Source: Caballeronia megalochromosomata (GTDB lineage Bacteria > Pseudomonadota > Gammaproteobacteria > Burkholderiales > Burkholderiaceae). From it: a DNA stretch of 64,000 bases. Both the position numbers and the translations under genes were made by a program. Each line of letters begins with the position of its first letter. Position 1 is the first letter of the stretch. The stretch lies in assembly GCA_001580565.1 (NCBI GenBank), contig LRBF01000042.1:1-64000 (forward strand). The letters are read 5' to 3'. This document shows positions 45,011-56,264 of this stretch, in pieces. The notes below the pieces were generated by a model. That model was not told where the DNA came from. It ran no database searches and worked only from the letters and a program-made list of their open reading frames with translations.

Positions 45011-45949
45011 TCATTTGCTCCCGGCGCGTGAGCGGCCGGCTTCGCGCAGCGCATCCACGAGCGTTTCCTCTACCGGTGTGCGCGCGGCGTCGTTGCGGCG
45101 GATCAGGCCGATGGGTTCGTCGGTGCCCGCGAAGGGCATCGGCAGCGCGGCGAGCAACCCGAGCGCGATGTCCTGCTCGACCGCGCCCGCGGGGACGAAC
45201 CACACGGCGTCGTTATTCATCGCGAGCGAGCGCCCGAGCGACACCGACAGGGTTTCGACGAGCGCCGTCAGCGCATGCGCGCCGAATGCCGTCAGCACGC
45301 TTTCGGCCGACTGGCGGATCAACGTGCCGAACGGCGGCACGACGATCACGAAGCGCGCGAGCAAGGCGGGCGTGAGCGGCGTTTCGAGCGTCAGCGGATG
45401 CTCGCGGCGCACCACCACCGCGAGCGGCTCCCGATAAATCTGCTCGAAGGACAGTCCGTGCATCGCCTCCGGCTCGGAAAGCCGTCCGACGACGAGATCG
45501 ACGTCGCCCGCCTTCAGTTTCTCCAGCAGGAGCGCGTTCGAATCGGTCCAGACGGACAGCGACACCGCCGGCCACTGCTGACGGAACGAAGTCAGCGCGG
45601 GCGACAGCAGCACGGGCGCGACCGTCGGCAAAATGCCGATCGCAATGGAGCCGGGCATGTCGCCGCGTTCGCGCAGCAGCATGTCCACGCCTTCGCGCAA
45701 GGACGCGACGCAGGCGCTCGCGTGCGGCGCGAAAAGCCGCCCCTCGCGCGTGGGCACCGCGCCGCGCCGCCCTCGCTCGAACAAACGCACGCCTAAAATG
45801 GATTCGAGCTCGCCGATTGTTTTCGAAACCGCAGGCTGCGTGATCGACAGGCTATCAGCCGCGCGCTGTACGCTGCCGAGTTGCGTGACGGCCAGAAAAC
45901 ACTGCAGATGCCGGAACTTGACGCGGGTGTTGGTGAAGTCGGTATCCAT
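45011..45949 (-). CDS. pcaQ: LysR family regulator of protocatechuate genes (PcaQ-like)
   Basis: A 312-residue LysR protein: HTH in HLQCFLAVTQLGSVQRAADSL and ITQPAVSKTIGELE (about 14-48), then an effector-binding domain. PcaQ proteins respond to beta-carboxy-cis,cis-muconate and activate pca operons. It is transcribed divergently from pcaHG with 114 bases between, the standard arrangement. The last residues are a short basic tail. Confidence 0.88.
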   Translation of the reverse strand: MDTDFTNTRVKFRHLQCFLAVTQLGSVQRAADSLSITQPAVSKTIGELESILGVRLFERGRRGAVPTREGRLFAPHASACVASLREGVDMLLRERGDMPGSIAIGILPTVAPVLLSPALTSFRQQWPAVSLSVWTDSNALLLEKLKAGDVDLVVGRLSEPEAMHGLSFEQIYREPLAVVVRREHPLTLETPLTPALLARFVIVVPPFGTLIRQSAESVLTAFGAHALTALVETLSVSLGRSLAMNNDAVWFVPAGAVEQDIALGLLAALPMPFAGTDEPIGLIRRNDAARTPVEETLVDALREAGRSRAGSK

Positions 45950-45989
45950 GACGATCCGTTATGCAAGATGGCACAAAACATCATTTTCC

Positions 45990-46016
45990 ATAACTTGCGT
46001 CGTTCTATAAAGTAGC
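45990..46016. promoter_or_regulatory. Possible PcaQ binding region
   Basis: Within the pcaQ/pcaHG divergent region, CCATAACTTGCGTCGTTCTA shows an imperfect ATAAC-N7-GTT(C)TAT dyad, resembling the ATAAC half-site known for PcaQ. The match is approximate. Confidence 0.35.
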
Positions 46017-46063
46017 CGTCAGAAACATCCTATTCAACTTCCAAAATACAGGAGACAGTCGAC

Positions 46064-46765
46064 ATGACCTCCCCCATCCTCACACCGCGCGATTGGGAAT
46101 CCCATCCCGCGTATCTGTCGCCGGGTTACAAGTCGTCGCTTCTGCGCAGCCCGGGCTTGCCGCTCATTCCGCTGAAGGAAAATCTGCGCAACCGACGCGT
46201 GCCGGTCTACGGTGCTGACGATCTGGGCGTGCTCGACAACGACCTCACCCGCAACGCCGCGAAAAACGGCGAGCCGCTCGGCGAGCGCATCATCGTGACG
46301 GGCCGTGTGCTCGACGAAGGCGGCCGTCCGGTGCGCAACACGCTGGTGGAAGTGTGGCAGGCGAACGCCGCGGGCCGCTATGTCCACAAGGCCGACCAGC
46401 ACGACGCGCCGCTCGACCCGAACTTCCTCGGCGCAGGCCGCTGCCTGACCGACGACGAAGGCCGCTATCGCTTCATGACGATCAAGCCCGGCGCGTATCC
46501 GTGGGGCAATCATCCGAACGCGTGGCGTCCGCAGCACATCCACTTCTCGCTTTTCGGCGAGTACTTCGGCTCGCGCCTCGTCACGCAGATGTACTTCCCC
46601 GGCGATCCGCTGCTCGACCTCGATCCGATCTATCAGGGCATTCCGGAACAAGCGCGCAAGCGTCTGGTTTCGGCCTTCTCGATCGACACGACGCAGGAAA
46701 ACTACGCGCTCGGCTACGAATTCGATATCGTGCTGCGCGGCCCGGACCAAACGCCGACGGAGTAA
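46064..46765 (+). CDS. pcaH: Protocatechuate 3,4-dioxygenase beta subunit (PcaH)
   Basis: A 233-residue intradiol dioxygenase subunit that binds the non-heme Fe(III). The four iron ligands are visible as Y106, Y145, H158 and H160 (in RPQHIHFSLF), with the same spacing as in Pseudomonas PcaH. With PcaG it opens protocatechuate between the hydroxyls to beta-carboxy-cis,cis-muconate. CAGGAGA precedes the ATG. pcaG follows after 6 bases. Confidence 0.95.
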   Translation: MTSPILTPRDWESHPAYLSPGYKSSLLRSPGLPLIPLKENLRNRRVPVYGADDLGVLDNDLTRNAAKNGEPLGERIIVTGRVLDEGGRPVRNTLVEVWQANAAGRYVHKADQHDAPLDPNFLGAGRCLTDDEGRYRFMTIKPGAYPWGNHPNAWRPQHIHFSLFGEYFGSRLVTQMYFPGDPLLDLDPIYQGIPEQARKRLVSAFSIDTTQENYALGYEFDIVLRGPDQTPTE

Positions 46766-46771
46766 ACGAAC

Positions 46772-47380
46772 ATGACCACGCTGAAACAGACCCCTTCGCA
46801 GACCGTCGGACCGTACTTCGCTTACGGCCTGGTTCCCGAGCAATACAACTTCGATCTGAAGAGCCTCTTCACCGCCTCGGCGGCGGATCGTGAAGTGCCG
46901 GGCGAGCATATCGCCGTCGTTGGCAACGTGTTCGACGCGGAAGGCAAGCCCGTCAACGACGCGCTGATCGAAGTCGCCCAGGCCGACGCGAACGGCCGCT
47001 ATGTGCAGAGCGCGCAGGAAGCGCGCGAGTCGGGCTTCCGCGGCTTCGCCCGCGTCGGCACGGGCACGGATCCGAAGCTGCGCTTCATCGTCGATACCGT
47101 GAAGCCGGGCGCCACCGACGACGGCTCCGCGCCGCACCTCGACGTCATCGTGCTGATGCGCGGCATGCTGCTGCATACGTACACGCGCATCTACTTCGAG
47201 GACGAAACCGAAGCCAACGCGAAAGACGCCGTGCTGCAGAGCGTGCCGGCCGAGCGCCGTCATACGCTGATCGCGAAGCGCGAGGCGGGTGCGTCGGCCA
47301 AGCCGGGTTCGTCGGGCACGATCTATCGCTTCGACATCCATCTGCGCGGCCCGAACGAGACGGTGTTCTTCGACCTGTAA
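46772..47380 (+). CDS. pcaG: Protocatechuate 3,4-dioxygenase alpha subunit (PcaG)
   Basis: A 202-residue subunit that forms the alpha-beta protomer with PcaH. TPSQTVGPYFAYGLVPEQYN near the N-terminus and APHLDVIVLMRGMLLHTYTR in the core are typical. The alpha subunit lacks the iron ligands, as here. The other pca enzymes (pcaB, C, D, IJ) are not in this window, so the pathway must be completed elsewhere. Confidence 0.95.
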   Translation: MTTLKQTPSQTVGPYFAYGLVPEQYNFDLKSLFTASAADREVPGEHIAVVGNVFDAEGKPVNDALIEVAQADANGRYVQSAQEARESGFRGFARVGTGTDPKLRFIVDTVKPGATDDGSAPHLDVIVLMRGMLLHTYTRIYFEDETEANAKDAVLQSVPAERRHTLIAKREAGASAKPGSSGTIYRFDIHLRGPNETVFFDL

Positions 47381-47409
47381 AGTTTCTCGCAGCAGGTGTT
47401 TGAAACGGG

Positions 47410-47448
47410 GGCGTCCGGCACTGCGCTATAGTGTCGGACGCCTTTCGT
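47410..47448 (+). terminator. Weak terminator-like hairpin after pcaG
   Basis: GGCGTCCGGCACT pairs with AGTGTCGGACGCC (one mismatch) around a 7-base loop, then CTTTCGTTCTT. The T run is imperfect. Confidence 0.6.
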
Positions 47449-47467
47449 TCTTACTCCGCTTTCTCCC

Positions 47468-47773
47468 ATGTCCGACGCTCCCACGCCCAGCCCGCTCTAT
47501 GTCAAGCTCCTCGCTGAAACCGCCCAGATCGGCTGGTCCGAACTGGAGCGATTCTTCGCGCAAGGCAAGCTCATCTGGGTGAAGGGCGATCTCGATCTCG
47601 TGAGCGTCGCGGAAGCCGTCGCCAACGACGACACGCAGCAGGTCGCGCAATGGCTTTCAGCCGGCCTCGTCGAGCGCATGCAGGCCGAAACCGCCGCCGA
47701 TCTCGCGACGCGCGATCCGCAATTGTGGGCGGTCGTTACGTCGCCGTGGGTATGCGTGCAGGAACGCGATTGA
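47468..47773 (+). CDS. DUF2288 family protein
   Basis: A 101-residue soluble protein with the family pattern PLYVKLLAETAQIGWSELER, FAQGKLIWVKGDLDLVSVAE, and the Asp/Trp-rich C-terminus DPQLWAVVTSPWVCVQ. Function is unknown. It follows pcaG after the weak hairpin and converges with the AI-2E family gene. Confidence 0.87.
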   Translation: MSDAPTPSPLYVKLLAETAQIGWSELERFFAQGKLIWVKGDLDLVSVAEAVANDDTQQVAQWLSAGLVERMQAETAADLATRDPQLWAVVTSPWVCVQERD

Positions 47774-47792
47774 CTCCGGCGCGCAACGCGCG

Positions 47793-48881
47793 CTAACGCC
47801 GGTCGAGGACGTAATCCGTCCACAGCACGACGAGTATCGTCATCAGCGCCGGGCCGATGAAGAGCCCGATCAGCCCGAACGTCTCCGCGCCGCCGAGAAT
47901 GCCGAACAGCACGAGCAGAAACGGCAGCCGTGCCGATCCGCCGATCAGCACCGGCCGCACGAAGTGCTCGGCCACGAACACCACGATTATCCCGAACACG
48001 GCGACGCACACTGCCGCGATCATCGAACCCTGCGCGAGCAGCCACAGCGCCGCGCCGAGAAAGACGATCGGCGCGCAGAACGGCAGCATCGCCGCGACGG
48101 CAGTCAGCATGCCCAGCAACGTGGCGTGTGGCACGCCCGTCACCGCATAGGCAACGGCGAGCAGCGCGCCTTCGCCCAGCCCCACGACGACGAGTCCCAC
48201 GACCGTGCTGCGCACCGATTCGGCCATGCGCCGCACGAGCGCGGCGCCATCCGGGCCGAACGCGCGGCGCGAGCCCGCGAGCAGTTGTTCACCGAGCTTC
48301 GAGCCTGCCATGAACACGAAGAAGAGCGTCATCAGCATGAAGCCGAATATGACGACGCCGTGCACCACGCGCCCGCCGAAGTGCCGCGTCATCGCGACGA
48401 CGGTCGCGCTGTGCAGGTTCTTCACCGCGGCCGACGCTTCGAGCGGCGTCGACAGGTTCTCCTGCCACCAGCGCCCGACCTGCTGCGAACCCATCGGCAG
48501 ATGCTCGATGAACGCGGGCATCGGAATGCCGGTGCGCAGCACTTCGTGGAACCAGTGGAGCATGTCGTGCGCCTCGTTCACCGTCTGCGCCGCGACGATG
48601 AAAAACGGCACGACGAACAGCAGGCCGATCGCCGCCGTCAATCCGACCGCGAGCAGGCTGTGATGCCGTCTGAACACCGGCCGCCGCTCGAGCCAGCCGA
48701 ACGCGGGCCATAGCGCGATCGCGAACACGCTCGCCCAGACGACCGCCGGAATGAAAGTGCGCGCGGTATAGAGCGCGACCAGCACGAGCACCGCATAGAG
48801 CACCGCCGAAGCGGTGCGCTGCAGCTTGCGCGTGCGCTCGGATGAGTCCGGTGTCGAGTCGTTGCGCGGTTGAATCGGCAT
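47793..48881 (-). CDS. AI-2E family transporter
   Basis: About 362 residues with seven or eight membrane helices: VLYAVLVLVALYTARTFIPA near the N-terminus, then a soluble segment (about 120-190), then a C-terminal helical bundle ending in GLIGLFIGPALMTILVVLW. The family also covers Na+/H+ antiporter-like proteins; AI-2 export is shown only for some members. ATG at 48881 is preferred to an upstream ATG because AAGGA is nearby and the N-terminus is family-like. Convergent with DUF2288. Confidence 0.85.
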   Translation of the reverse strand: MPIQPRNDSTPDSSERTRKLQRTASAVLYAVLVLVALYTARTFIPAVVWASVFAIALWPAFGWLERRPVFRRHHSLLAVGLTAAIGLLFVVPFFIVAAQTVNEAHDMLHWFHEVLRTGIPMPAFIEHLPMGSQQVGRWWQENLSTPLEASAAVKNLHSATVVAMTRHFGGRVVHGVVIFGFMLMTLFFVFMAGSKLGEQLLAGSRRAFGPDGAALVRRMAESVRSTVVGLVVVGLGEGALLAVAYAVTGVPHATLLGMLTAVAAMLPFCAPIVFLGAALWLLAQGSMIAAVCVAVFGIIVVFVAEHFVRPVLIGGSARLPFLLVLFGILGGAETFGLIGLFIGPALMTILVVLWTDYVLDRR

Positions 48882-49059
48882 GAATGAGTGGTCCTTCTCC
48901 GTGATAATCGATTGCTGGCGAAACATGAATCGCTCGCCAGCATTGTAATCACGCACGAATCATTCCACTCGATGCGCACCGTCAGGCAACCTTATTTACA
49001 AAGGGCGCGTTCCACGCTCCCTATAATCGAGGCTCGGCATCGACGCAGGGATTGTTCAA

Positions 49060-49576
49060 ATGAAGGAGAAAGCCTCGCGGGCAACGGTTGGAGCATGCTT
49101 GTCGCTCGCACTGCTCGCCGGATGTTCCACCGGCCTCAACCGGTCGAAGGAAGATCAGTTGAACGCGCAAAACGGCATCACCATGTTGCCGGTCAAAGGG
49201 GGCGTGGAGATGCGGCTGCCTGAGGCGCCGTTATTCGATACCGACGAATCGAACATCCGCGCCGGCTATTCGCCGCTGCTCGATCGCGCCGCTCAGGTCT
49301 TGAAGCGCAGCATGCGGCCCGTTCTGATCGAAGGCCACACCGACAACCAGGGCACGCTCGGATATAACCGCACGCTGTCCGATGCGCGCGCGCAGGCGGT
49401 CGCGCGGGCGCTGGTCGCGCGCGGCGTGCCCGCCGAGCGCATCACGACGAAAGGCGTGGCGTGGCTGCGGCCGATCGCCAGCAACGACACGGCGCAAGGC
49501 CGCGCGTTGAATCGGCGCGTGGAGATTCTCGTGCGCGCCGAGAGCGAAGAGACGCTGCTCGGCGCGCCGGCCAAGG

Positions 49577-49587
<11 letters not shown>
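49060..49587 (+). CDS. OmpA family lipoprotein
   Basis: A 175-residue outer-membrane lipoprotein: signal peptide with lipobox LLAGC (cysteine at about residue 22), then a C-terminal OmpA domain (FDTDESNIRAGYSPLLD to NRRVEILVRAE, about 60-160) with the peptidoglycan-binding residues in EGHTDNQG and LSDARAQAVARALVARGV. Probably tethers the outer membrane to the cell wall. Its 3' end overlaps the mccA 3' end by 11 bases, convergent. Confidence 0.9.
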
Positions 49588-51580
<1,993 letters not shown>

Positions 51581-51584
51581 GGCA

Positions 51585-53192
51585 TTACATCCGGAATACG
51601 CCGAAGCGCGTGTCTTCGATGGGAGCGTTCATCGTCGCGGCGAGGCCGAGACCGAGCACGTCGCGGGTCTGCGCGGGATCGATCACGCCGTCATCCCACA
51701 GACGCGCGCTCGCATAGTACGGATGCCCTTGCGCCTCGTACTGATCGCGGATCGGCGCCTTGAACGCTTCTTCTTCGTCCTTCGACCACGTGCCGCCCTT
51801 CTTCTCGATGCCGTCGCGCCGCACGGTCGCGAGCACGGACGCGGCCTGTTCGCCACCCATCACCGAGATGCGCGCGTTCGGCCACATCCACAGGAAGCGC
51901 GGCGAATACGCGCGGCCGCACATGCCATAGTTGCCCGCGCCGAACGAGCCGCCGATGATCACCGTGAACTTGGGCACCTTCGCGGTCGCAACGGCCGTCA
52001 CCATCTTCGCGCCATTGCGCGCGATGCCTTCGTTCTCGTACTTCCGGCCGACCATGAAGCCCGTGATGTTCTGCAGGAACACGAGCGGAATCTTGCGTTG
52101 CGCGCACAGTTCGATGAAATGCGCGCCCTTCAACGCGGACTCGCTGAAGAGAATGCCGTTGTTCGCGACGATGCCGACCGGATGCCCCCAGATATGCGCG
52201 AAGCCGCAAACGAGCGTCGTGCCGTAGCGCGCCTTGAACTCGTCGAAGGCGGAATCGTCGACGATGCGGGCGATCACTTCACGCACGTCGAAGGGCTTGC
52301 GCGTATCGACGGGAATCACGCCGTAGACGCTCTGCGGGTCGTAGCGTGGTGGCAGCGGCTCTTTCAGGGCGAGCGTCGGCGCTTTCACGCGATTCAGATT
52401 GCCGACGATGCTGCGCGCAATGCCGAGCGCATGCGCGTCGTTTTGCGCGAGATGATCGACGACACCGGACAGACGCGTATGCACGTCGCCGCCGCCGAGA
52501 TCTTCGGCGCTGACTTCCTCGCCCGTCGCGGCCTTGACGAGCGGCGGGCCGCCCAGAAAGATCGTGCCTTGATTCTTCACGATGATCGATTCATCGCTCA
52601 TCGCGGGCACGTACGCGCCGCCCGCGGTGCACGAACCCATCACCACGGCAATCTGCGCGATGCCCTGCGCCGACATGTTCGCCTGGTTATAGAAGATGCG
52701 GCCGAAGTGATCGCGGTCAGGAAACACGTCGTCCTGATTCGGCAGGTTCGCGCCGCCCGAATCGACGAGATACACACACGGCAGGCGGTTCTGCTCCGCG
52801 ATTTCCTGCGCGCGCAGATGCTTCTTGACGGTGACGGGATAGTACGTACCGCCCTTCACGGTCGCGTCGTTACATACGACGACGCATTCCTGCCCCGCGA
52901 TGCGCCCGATGCCCGTGATGATGCCCGCGCCCGGCGCATCGTCGTTGTACATGCCGTACGCCGCGAGTTGCGACAGTTCGAGAAACGGCGTGCCCGGATC
53001 GAGCAGTTGCGCGATGCGATCGCGCGGCAGCAGCTTGTTGCGCGACACGTGTTTGTCGCGTGCGGCCTGTCCGCCGCCTTCCGCGATCTTCGCGATCTTT
53101 TGCTTGAGATCAGCGACCAGCGCGTCGAGCGCGGCCACGTTCGTGCGGAATTCCTCGCCGCGCGGATTCAGTTTCGATTCGATGATCGTCAT
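51585..53192 (-). CDS. Methylcrotonyl-CoA carboxylase beta subunit (carboxyltransferase)
   Basis: A 535-residue carboxyltransferase (LiuB/MccB). N-terminal and C-terminal crotonase-like halves form the acyl-CoA and biotin sites; visible motifs are [49 protein letters not shown] and [20 protein letters not shown]. Length matches MCC beta rather than shorter propionyl-CoA carboxylase subunits. It lies 10 bases after ivd and 4 before mccA. Confidence 0.93.
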   Translation of the reverse strand: MTIIESKLNPRGEEFRTNVAALDALVADLKQKIAKIAEGGGQAARDKHVSRNKLLPRDRIAQLLDPGTPFLELSQLAAYGMYNDDAPGAGIITGIGRIAGQECVVVCNDATVKGGTYYPVTVKKHLRAQEIAEQNRLPCVYLVDSGGANLPNQDDVFPDRDHFGRIFYNQANMSAQGIAQIAVVMGSCTAGGAYVPAMSDESIIVKNQGTIFLGGPPLVKAATGEEVSAEDLGGGDVHTRLSGVVDHLAQNDAHALGIARSIVGNLNRVKAPTLALKEPLPPRYDPQSVYGVIPVDTRKPFDVREVIARIVDDSAFDEFKARYGTTLVCGFAHIWGHPVGIVANNGILFSESALKGAHFIELCAQRKIPLVFLQNITGFMVGRKYENEGIARNGAKMVTAVATAKVPKFTVIIGGSFGAGNYGMCGRAYSPRFLWMWPNARISVMGGEQAASVLATVRRDGIEKKGGTWSKDEEEAFKAPIRDQYEAQGHPYYASARLWDDGVIDPAQTRDVLGLGLAATMNAPIEDTRFGVFRM

Positions 53193-53202
53193 GACGCGCG
53201 CC

Positions 53203-54384
53203 TCAAGCCGTTTCGGCGAACAGTTCGCGGCCGATCAGCATGCGGCGGATCTCGCTCGTGCCCGCGCCGATCTCATAGAGCTTCGCATCGCGCCACAACC
53301 GGCCGACCGGATACTCGTTGATGTAGCCGTTGCCGCCGAGAACCTGAATCGCTTCGCCGGCCATCCACGTGGCCTTTTCTGCGGTGTAGAGGATGACGCC
53401 CGCGCAGTCCTTGCGCACCTGGCGCACGTGGCCCGAGCCGAGCGTGTCGAGCTGGCGGCCGACCGCGTAGAGATACGCGCGGCACGCTTGCAGCGTCGAG
53501 TACATGTCGGCGACCTTGCCCTGGATGAGCTGGAATTCGCCGATCGCCTGGCCGAACTGCTTGCGGTCGTGGATATACGGCACGACCGCGTCCATGCACG
53601 CGAGCATGATGCCGGTCGGGCCGCCCGCGAGCACGGCGCGCTCGTAGTCGAGGCCGCTCATCAGCACCTTCGTGCCGCCATTGAGCTGACCGAGAATGTT
53701 CTCCTTCGGCACTTCGACGTTCTCGAACACGAGTTCGCCGGTATGCGAGCCGCGCATGCCGAGCTTGTCGAGCTTCTGCGCGACGGAAAAGCCCTTCATG
53801 CCCTTCTCGACGATGAACGCCGTGATGCCGCGCGGGCCGGCTTCGATGTCCGTCTTCGCGTACACGACGAGCGTGTCGCAGTCCGGGCCGTTGGTGATCC
53901 ACATCTTCGTGCCGTTGAGCACGTAGTGATCGCCCTTTTCTTCGGCGCGCAACTTCATGCTGACGACGTCGGAGCCCGCATTCGGTTCGCTCATCGCGAG
54001 CGCGCCGATATGCTCGCCCGACACCAGCTTCGGCAGATACTTCTGCTTTTGCGCTTCCGTGCCATTGCGATGAATCTGGTTCACGCACAGATTCGAATGC
54101 GCGCCGTACGACAGCCCGACCGACGCCGACGCCCGCGAAATCTCCTCCATCGCGACCATATGCGCGGTGTAGCCCATGTTCGCGCCGCCGTATTCCTCGG
54201 AGACGGTCATGCCGAGCACGCCGAGGTCGCCGAATTTCTTCCACAGATCCATAGGAAACTGATCGCTATGGTCGATTTCGCCCGCGCGCGGCGCGATTTC
54301 CTTCGCCGCGAAGTTGGCGAGCGAATCGCGCAACATGTCGATGTCTTCGCCCAGCGCGAAATTCAGTCCCGGTACGTTGCTCAT
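53203..54384 (-). CDS. Isovaleryl-CoA dehydrogenase
   Basis: A 393-residue acyl-CoA dehydrogenase (LiuA/IVD). [20 protein letters not shown] near the start, the FAD motifs [11 protein letters not shown] and [13 protein letters not shown], and the C-terminal [20 protein letters not shown] are present. It oxidises isovaleryl-CoA to 3-methylcrotonyl-CoA, feeding the carboxylase encoded downstream. GGAGGAG precedes the ATG. Electrons go to ETF, not encoded here. First gene of the liu operon. Confidence 0.94.
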   Translation of the reverse strand: MSNVPGLNFALGEDIDMLRDSLANFAAKEIAPRAGEIDHSDQFPMDLWKKFGDLGVLGMTVSEEYGGANMGYTAHMVAMEEISRASASVGLSYGAHSNLCVNQIHRNGTEAQKQKYLPKLVSGEHIGALAMSEPNAGSDVVSMKLRAEEKGDHYVLNGTKMWITNGPDCDTLVVYAKTDIEAGPRGITAFIVEKGMKGFSVAQKLDKLGMRGSHTGELVFENVEVPKENILGQLNGGTKVLMSGLDYERAVLAGGPTGIMLACMDAVVPYIHDRKQFGQAIGEFQLIQGKVADMYSTLQACRAYLYAVGRQLDTLGSGHVRQVRKDCAGVILYTAEKATWMAGEAIQVLGGNGYINEYPVGRLWRDAKLYEIGAGTSEIRRMLIGRELFAETA

Positions 54385-54429
54385 GAGTTGTCTCCTCCAG
54401 ATGCGATGGGTTCGGCGCGCCCTGAAATT

Positions 54430-54442
54430 TGAGTTTCACTCA
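54430..54442. promoter_or_regulatory. Operator-like palindrome TGAGT-TTC-ACTCA
   Basis: A perfect inverted repeat with 5-base arms, 46 bases upstream of the ivd start. The same TGAG(Y)-N3-(R)CTCA design occurs at 54509-54521, so it is probably a binding site of the divergent TetR regulator. Confidence 0.7.
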
Positions 54443-54508
54443 CACAGGGCAGCATTCCACGGAATGGGGCAATTTCACGCTCAAATCGGCTAGCCGTCAA
54501 TAGATTTT

Positions 54509-54521
54509 TGAGCTACGCTCA
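54509..54521. promoter_or_regulatory. Operator-like palindrome TGAGC-TAC-GCTCA
   Basis: A perfect inverted repeat, 37 bases upstream of the TetR gene start, matching the copy before ivd in arms and spacer. Together they suggest autorepression plus operon control by one protein. Confidence 0.7.
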
Positions 54522-54557
54522 CATTTAATTCGATCGCTGATCTTCCATTCCACGCCA

Positions 54558-55292
54558 ATGTCGACGCAAACCACCGCCACCGGCCGCCGCGCGCCCGCCG
54601 GAGTCAAATCGCAGCAGCGCGTGAAAGACATCCTGCAGGCGGGCCGCGACGTCTTCGCCGAGAAAGGCTACGACGCCGCGACGAGCGCCGAAATCGCGCA
54701 ACGCGCGGGCATCTCCGAGGCGACGGTCTTCAGCTATTTCAGCGGCAAACGCGAGTTGTGCGCACGCGTGATCGCCGATTGGTACGACGAAATCATCAAT
54801 GCCTTCGAGACTGGCCTGCCGCGCGACGGCTCGGTGCGTCAGCAGTTCGCGTTCATCGTCCGGACGCACATGCGGCTGATGCTGATGAACGGCACGGGAC
54901 TATGCGCGCTCGTGCTGTCGGAAGGCCGCAGCAAGCAGCACGATCTGTCGGACACGTTGACGGAGTTGCAGCGCCGCTACACCGCGCCGCTCATGGACGT
55001 GCTCGCGCGCGGCCAGGCGCTCGGCCACGTGCGCAGCGACATGCCGTTGCGCCTTTTGCGCTCGCTCGTCTTCGGCCCGATGGAGCATGTGCTGTGGGAC
55101 GCGACGCTTGCGAAGCGCCGCCTGAGTCAGACTCAGATCGAGACGACGGCGAACGAACTGGTGGAAGTATTGTGGACGGCCCTGCAGCCGCCGAACGCGC
55201 AACTGGCGGCGCTCGCGCAGTTCCGGCAGGATGTGGAGGAAGCATCGCGGCGCTTTGAAACGAGCGCCGCGCAAGAGAAGCCTACTTCCTGA
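54558..55292 (+). CDS. TetR family regulator, probable liu operon regulator
   Basis: A 244-residue TetR protein. HTH at about residues 20-67 (VKDILQAGRDVFAEKGYDAA and ISEATVFSYFSGKRE), followed by an all-helical ligand domain. Divergent from ivd-mccB-mccA with two matching palindromes between. A TetR-type liu regulator called LiuQ has been described by comparative genomics in some betaproteobacteria; this could be that protein, but I cannot confirm orthology. Its 3' end overlaps that of the ferritin-like gene by 11 bases. Confidence 0.87.
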   Translation: MSTQTTATGRRAPAGVKSQQRVKDILQAGRDVFAEKGYDAATSAEIAQRAGISEATVFSYFSGKRELCARVIADWYDEIINAFETGLPRDGSVRQQFAFIVRTHMRLMLMNGTGLCALVLSEGRSKQHDLSDTLTELQRRYTAPLMDVLARGQALGHVRSDMPLRLLRSLVFGPMEHVLWDATLAKRRLSQTQIETTANELVEVLWTALQPPNAQLAALAQFRQDVEEASRRFETSAAQEKPTS

Positions 55293-56178
55293 CGAAGCGC
55301 AGTGCGAAGCGCGCGAGTTTCGGCACGGTGACCGGACGCAGCAGGCGCGCGTCGTAGCCGCCCATGCGGCGGTCGTTTTCGGTGAGACACAGTTCGATCA
55401 ACGAGCGAGCCGATACATCGCCCGCCACCGAATCGCCGACATTCGCCGGAAAATTCATGTCCTGCGCCGCACCGCTCTTGTCGAACCCGCGCGCAAGCGA
55501 GATACGGTCGCGAATCAGCGAGAACCAGACGCTCGCGGTTTTGGCCAGAAACCACGGCTTGCGATACCACGGCAGGCTGTGCCGATACCACGCGACCCAG
55601 TTCGCGAAGAAGAGAATGTGCCGCGCCTCTTCCTGAATGACCGGCTCGAAGGTCTCGACCAGTGCTTCAGGAAAGTATCCCGATTGCCGCGCCGCCTCGA
55701 AAAGCCCGAACGCGAAGAAACTGTCGATGCACTCGGAGTAGCCCGTGAGCATCCACGCGCGCAGCGCGTCGGCGGGCGCGGGATACGGCGGCTCCGGCGC
55801 GAGCGCGATGCCGTACGCCTCGACCAGCTTCGACAGCACGAGCTTGTGCCGCGCCTCTTCGCCGCCGTTCATGCGCAAGGCTTCGCGCAATTGCGGATCC
55901 GCGATGGTGGCCGCGTACGTCGCGACGCGAATCGACGCGCGCCCTTCCGTCTGCACGGCGATATCCCAGATCGGCAGCGAAGTCACGCGCTTGAGCGCGG
56001 CGGGATCGAGCTTCGGCCAGTCGATCACGGCAGGCTTGTACGGGTTGTGCGTCGTCAGCAGCATCTCGCAGAACATCCGCTTGTGCAGGTCCGAACCGAT
56101 CGGAATTTTCCCCGTCGACCGGTACGTCCAGTTGCGCATCGCATGATCTGCTTCGACTGTGTTGAGCGTATCGGACAT
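55282..56178 (-). CDS. Ferritin-like diiron protein
   Basis: A 298-residue helical protein with two EEARH motifs (107-111 and 183-187), the E-x-x-H pattern of ferritin-like diiron carboxylate proteins. The motifs sit in long helices, giving a four-helix-bundle metal site. Members near this subfamily act as oxygenases, desaturases or hydroxylases; no substrate can be assigned. ATG at 56178 (MSDTLNTVEAD) is chosen, since the frame upstream codes for nothing family-like. It is a stand-alone gene between the TetR and MFS genes. Confidence 0.8.
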   Translation of the reverse strand: MSDTLNTVEADHAMRNWTYRSTGKIPIGSDLHKRMFCEMLLTTHNPYKPAVIDWPKLDPAALKRVTSLPIWDIAVQTEGRASIRVATYAATIADPQLREALRMNGGEEARHKLVLSKLVEAYGIALAPEPPYPAPADALRAWMLTGYSECIDSFFAFGLFEAARQSGYFPEALVETFEPVIQEEARHILFFANWVAWYRHSLPWYRKPWFLAKTASVWFSLIRDRISLARGFDKSGAAQDMNFPANVGDSVAGDVSARSLIELCLTENDRRMGGYDARLLRPVTVPKLARFALRFVRK

Positions 56179-56264
56179 ATTCGAATATTGGCCGCCAATT
56201 GGGTACGTCCTGCGGATTTTGGCATACAGAACGCTGACTCGCAGCATCGTGCGCTTTTTTTCGC

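Noticed and set aside
45990..46016. Exact PcaQ box
   Set aside because: Only a partial match to the ATAAC dyad is present, so it was kept as a low-confidence site rather than an exact box.
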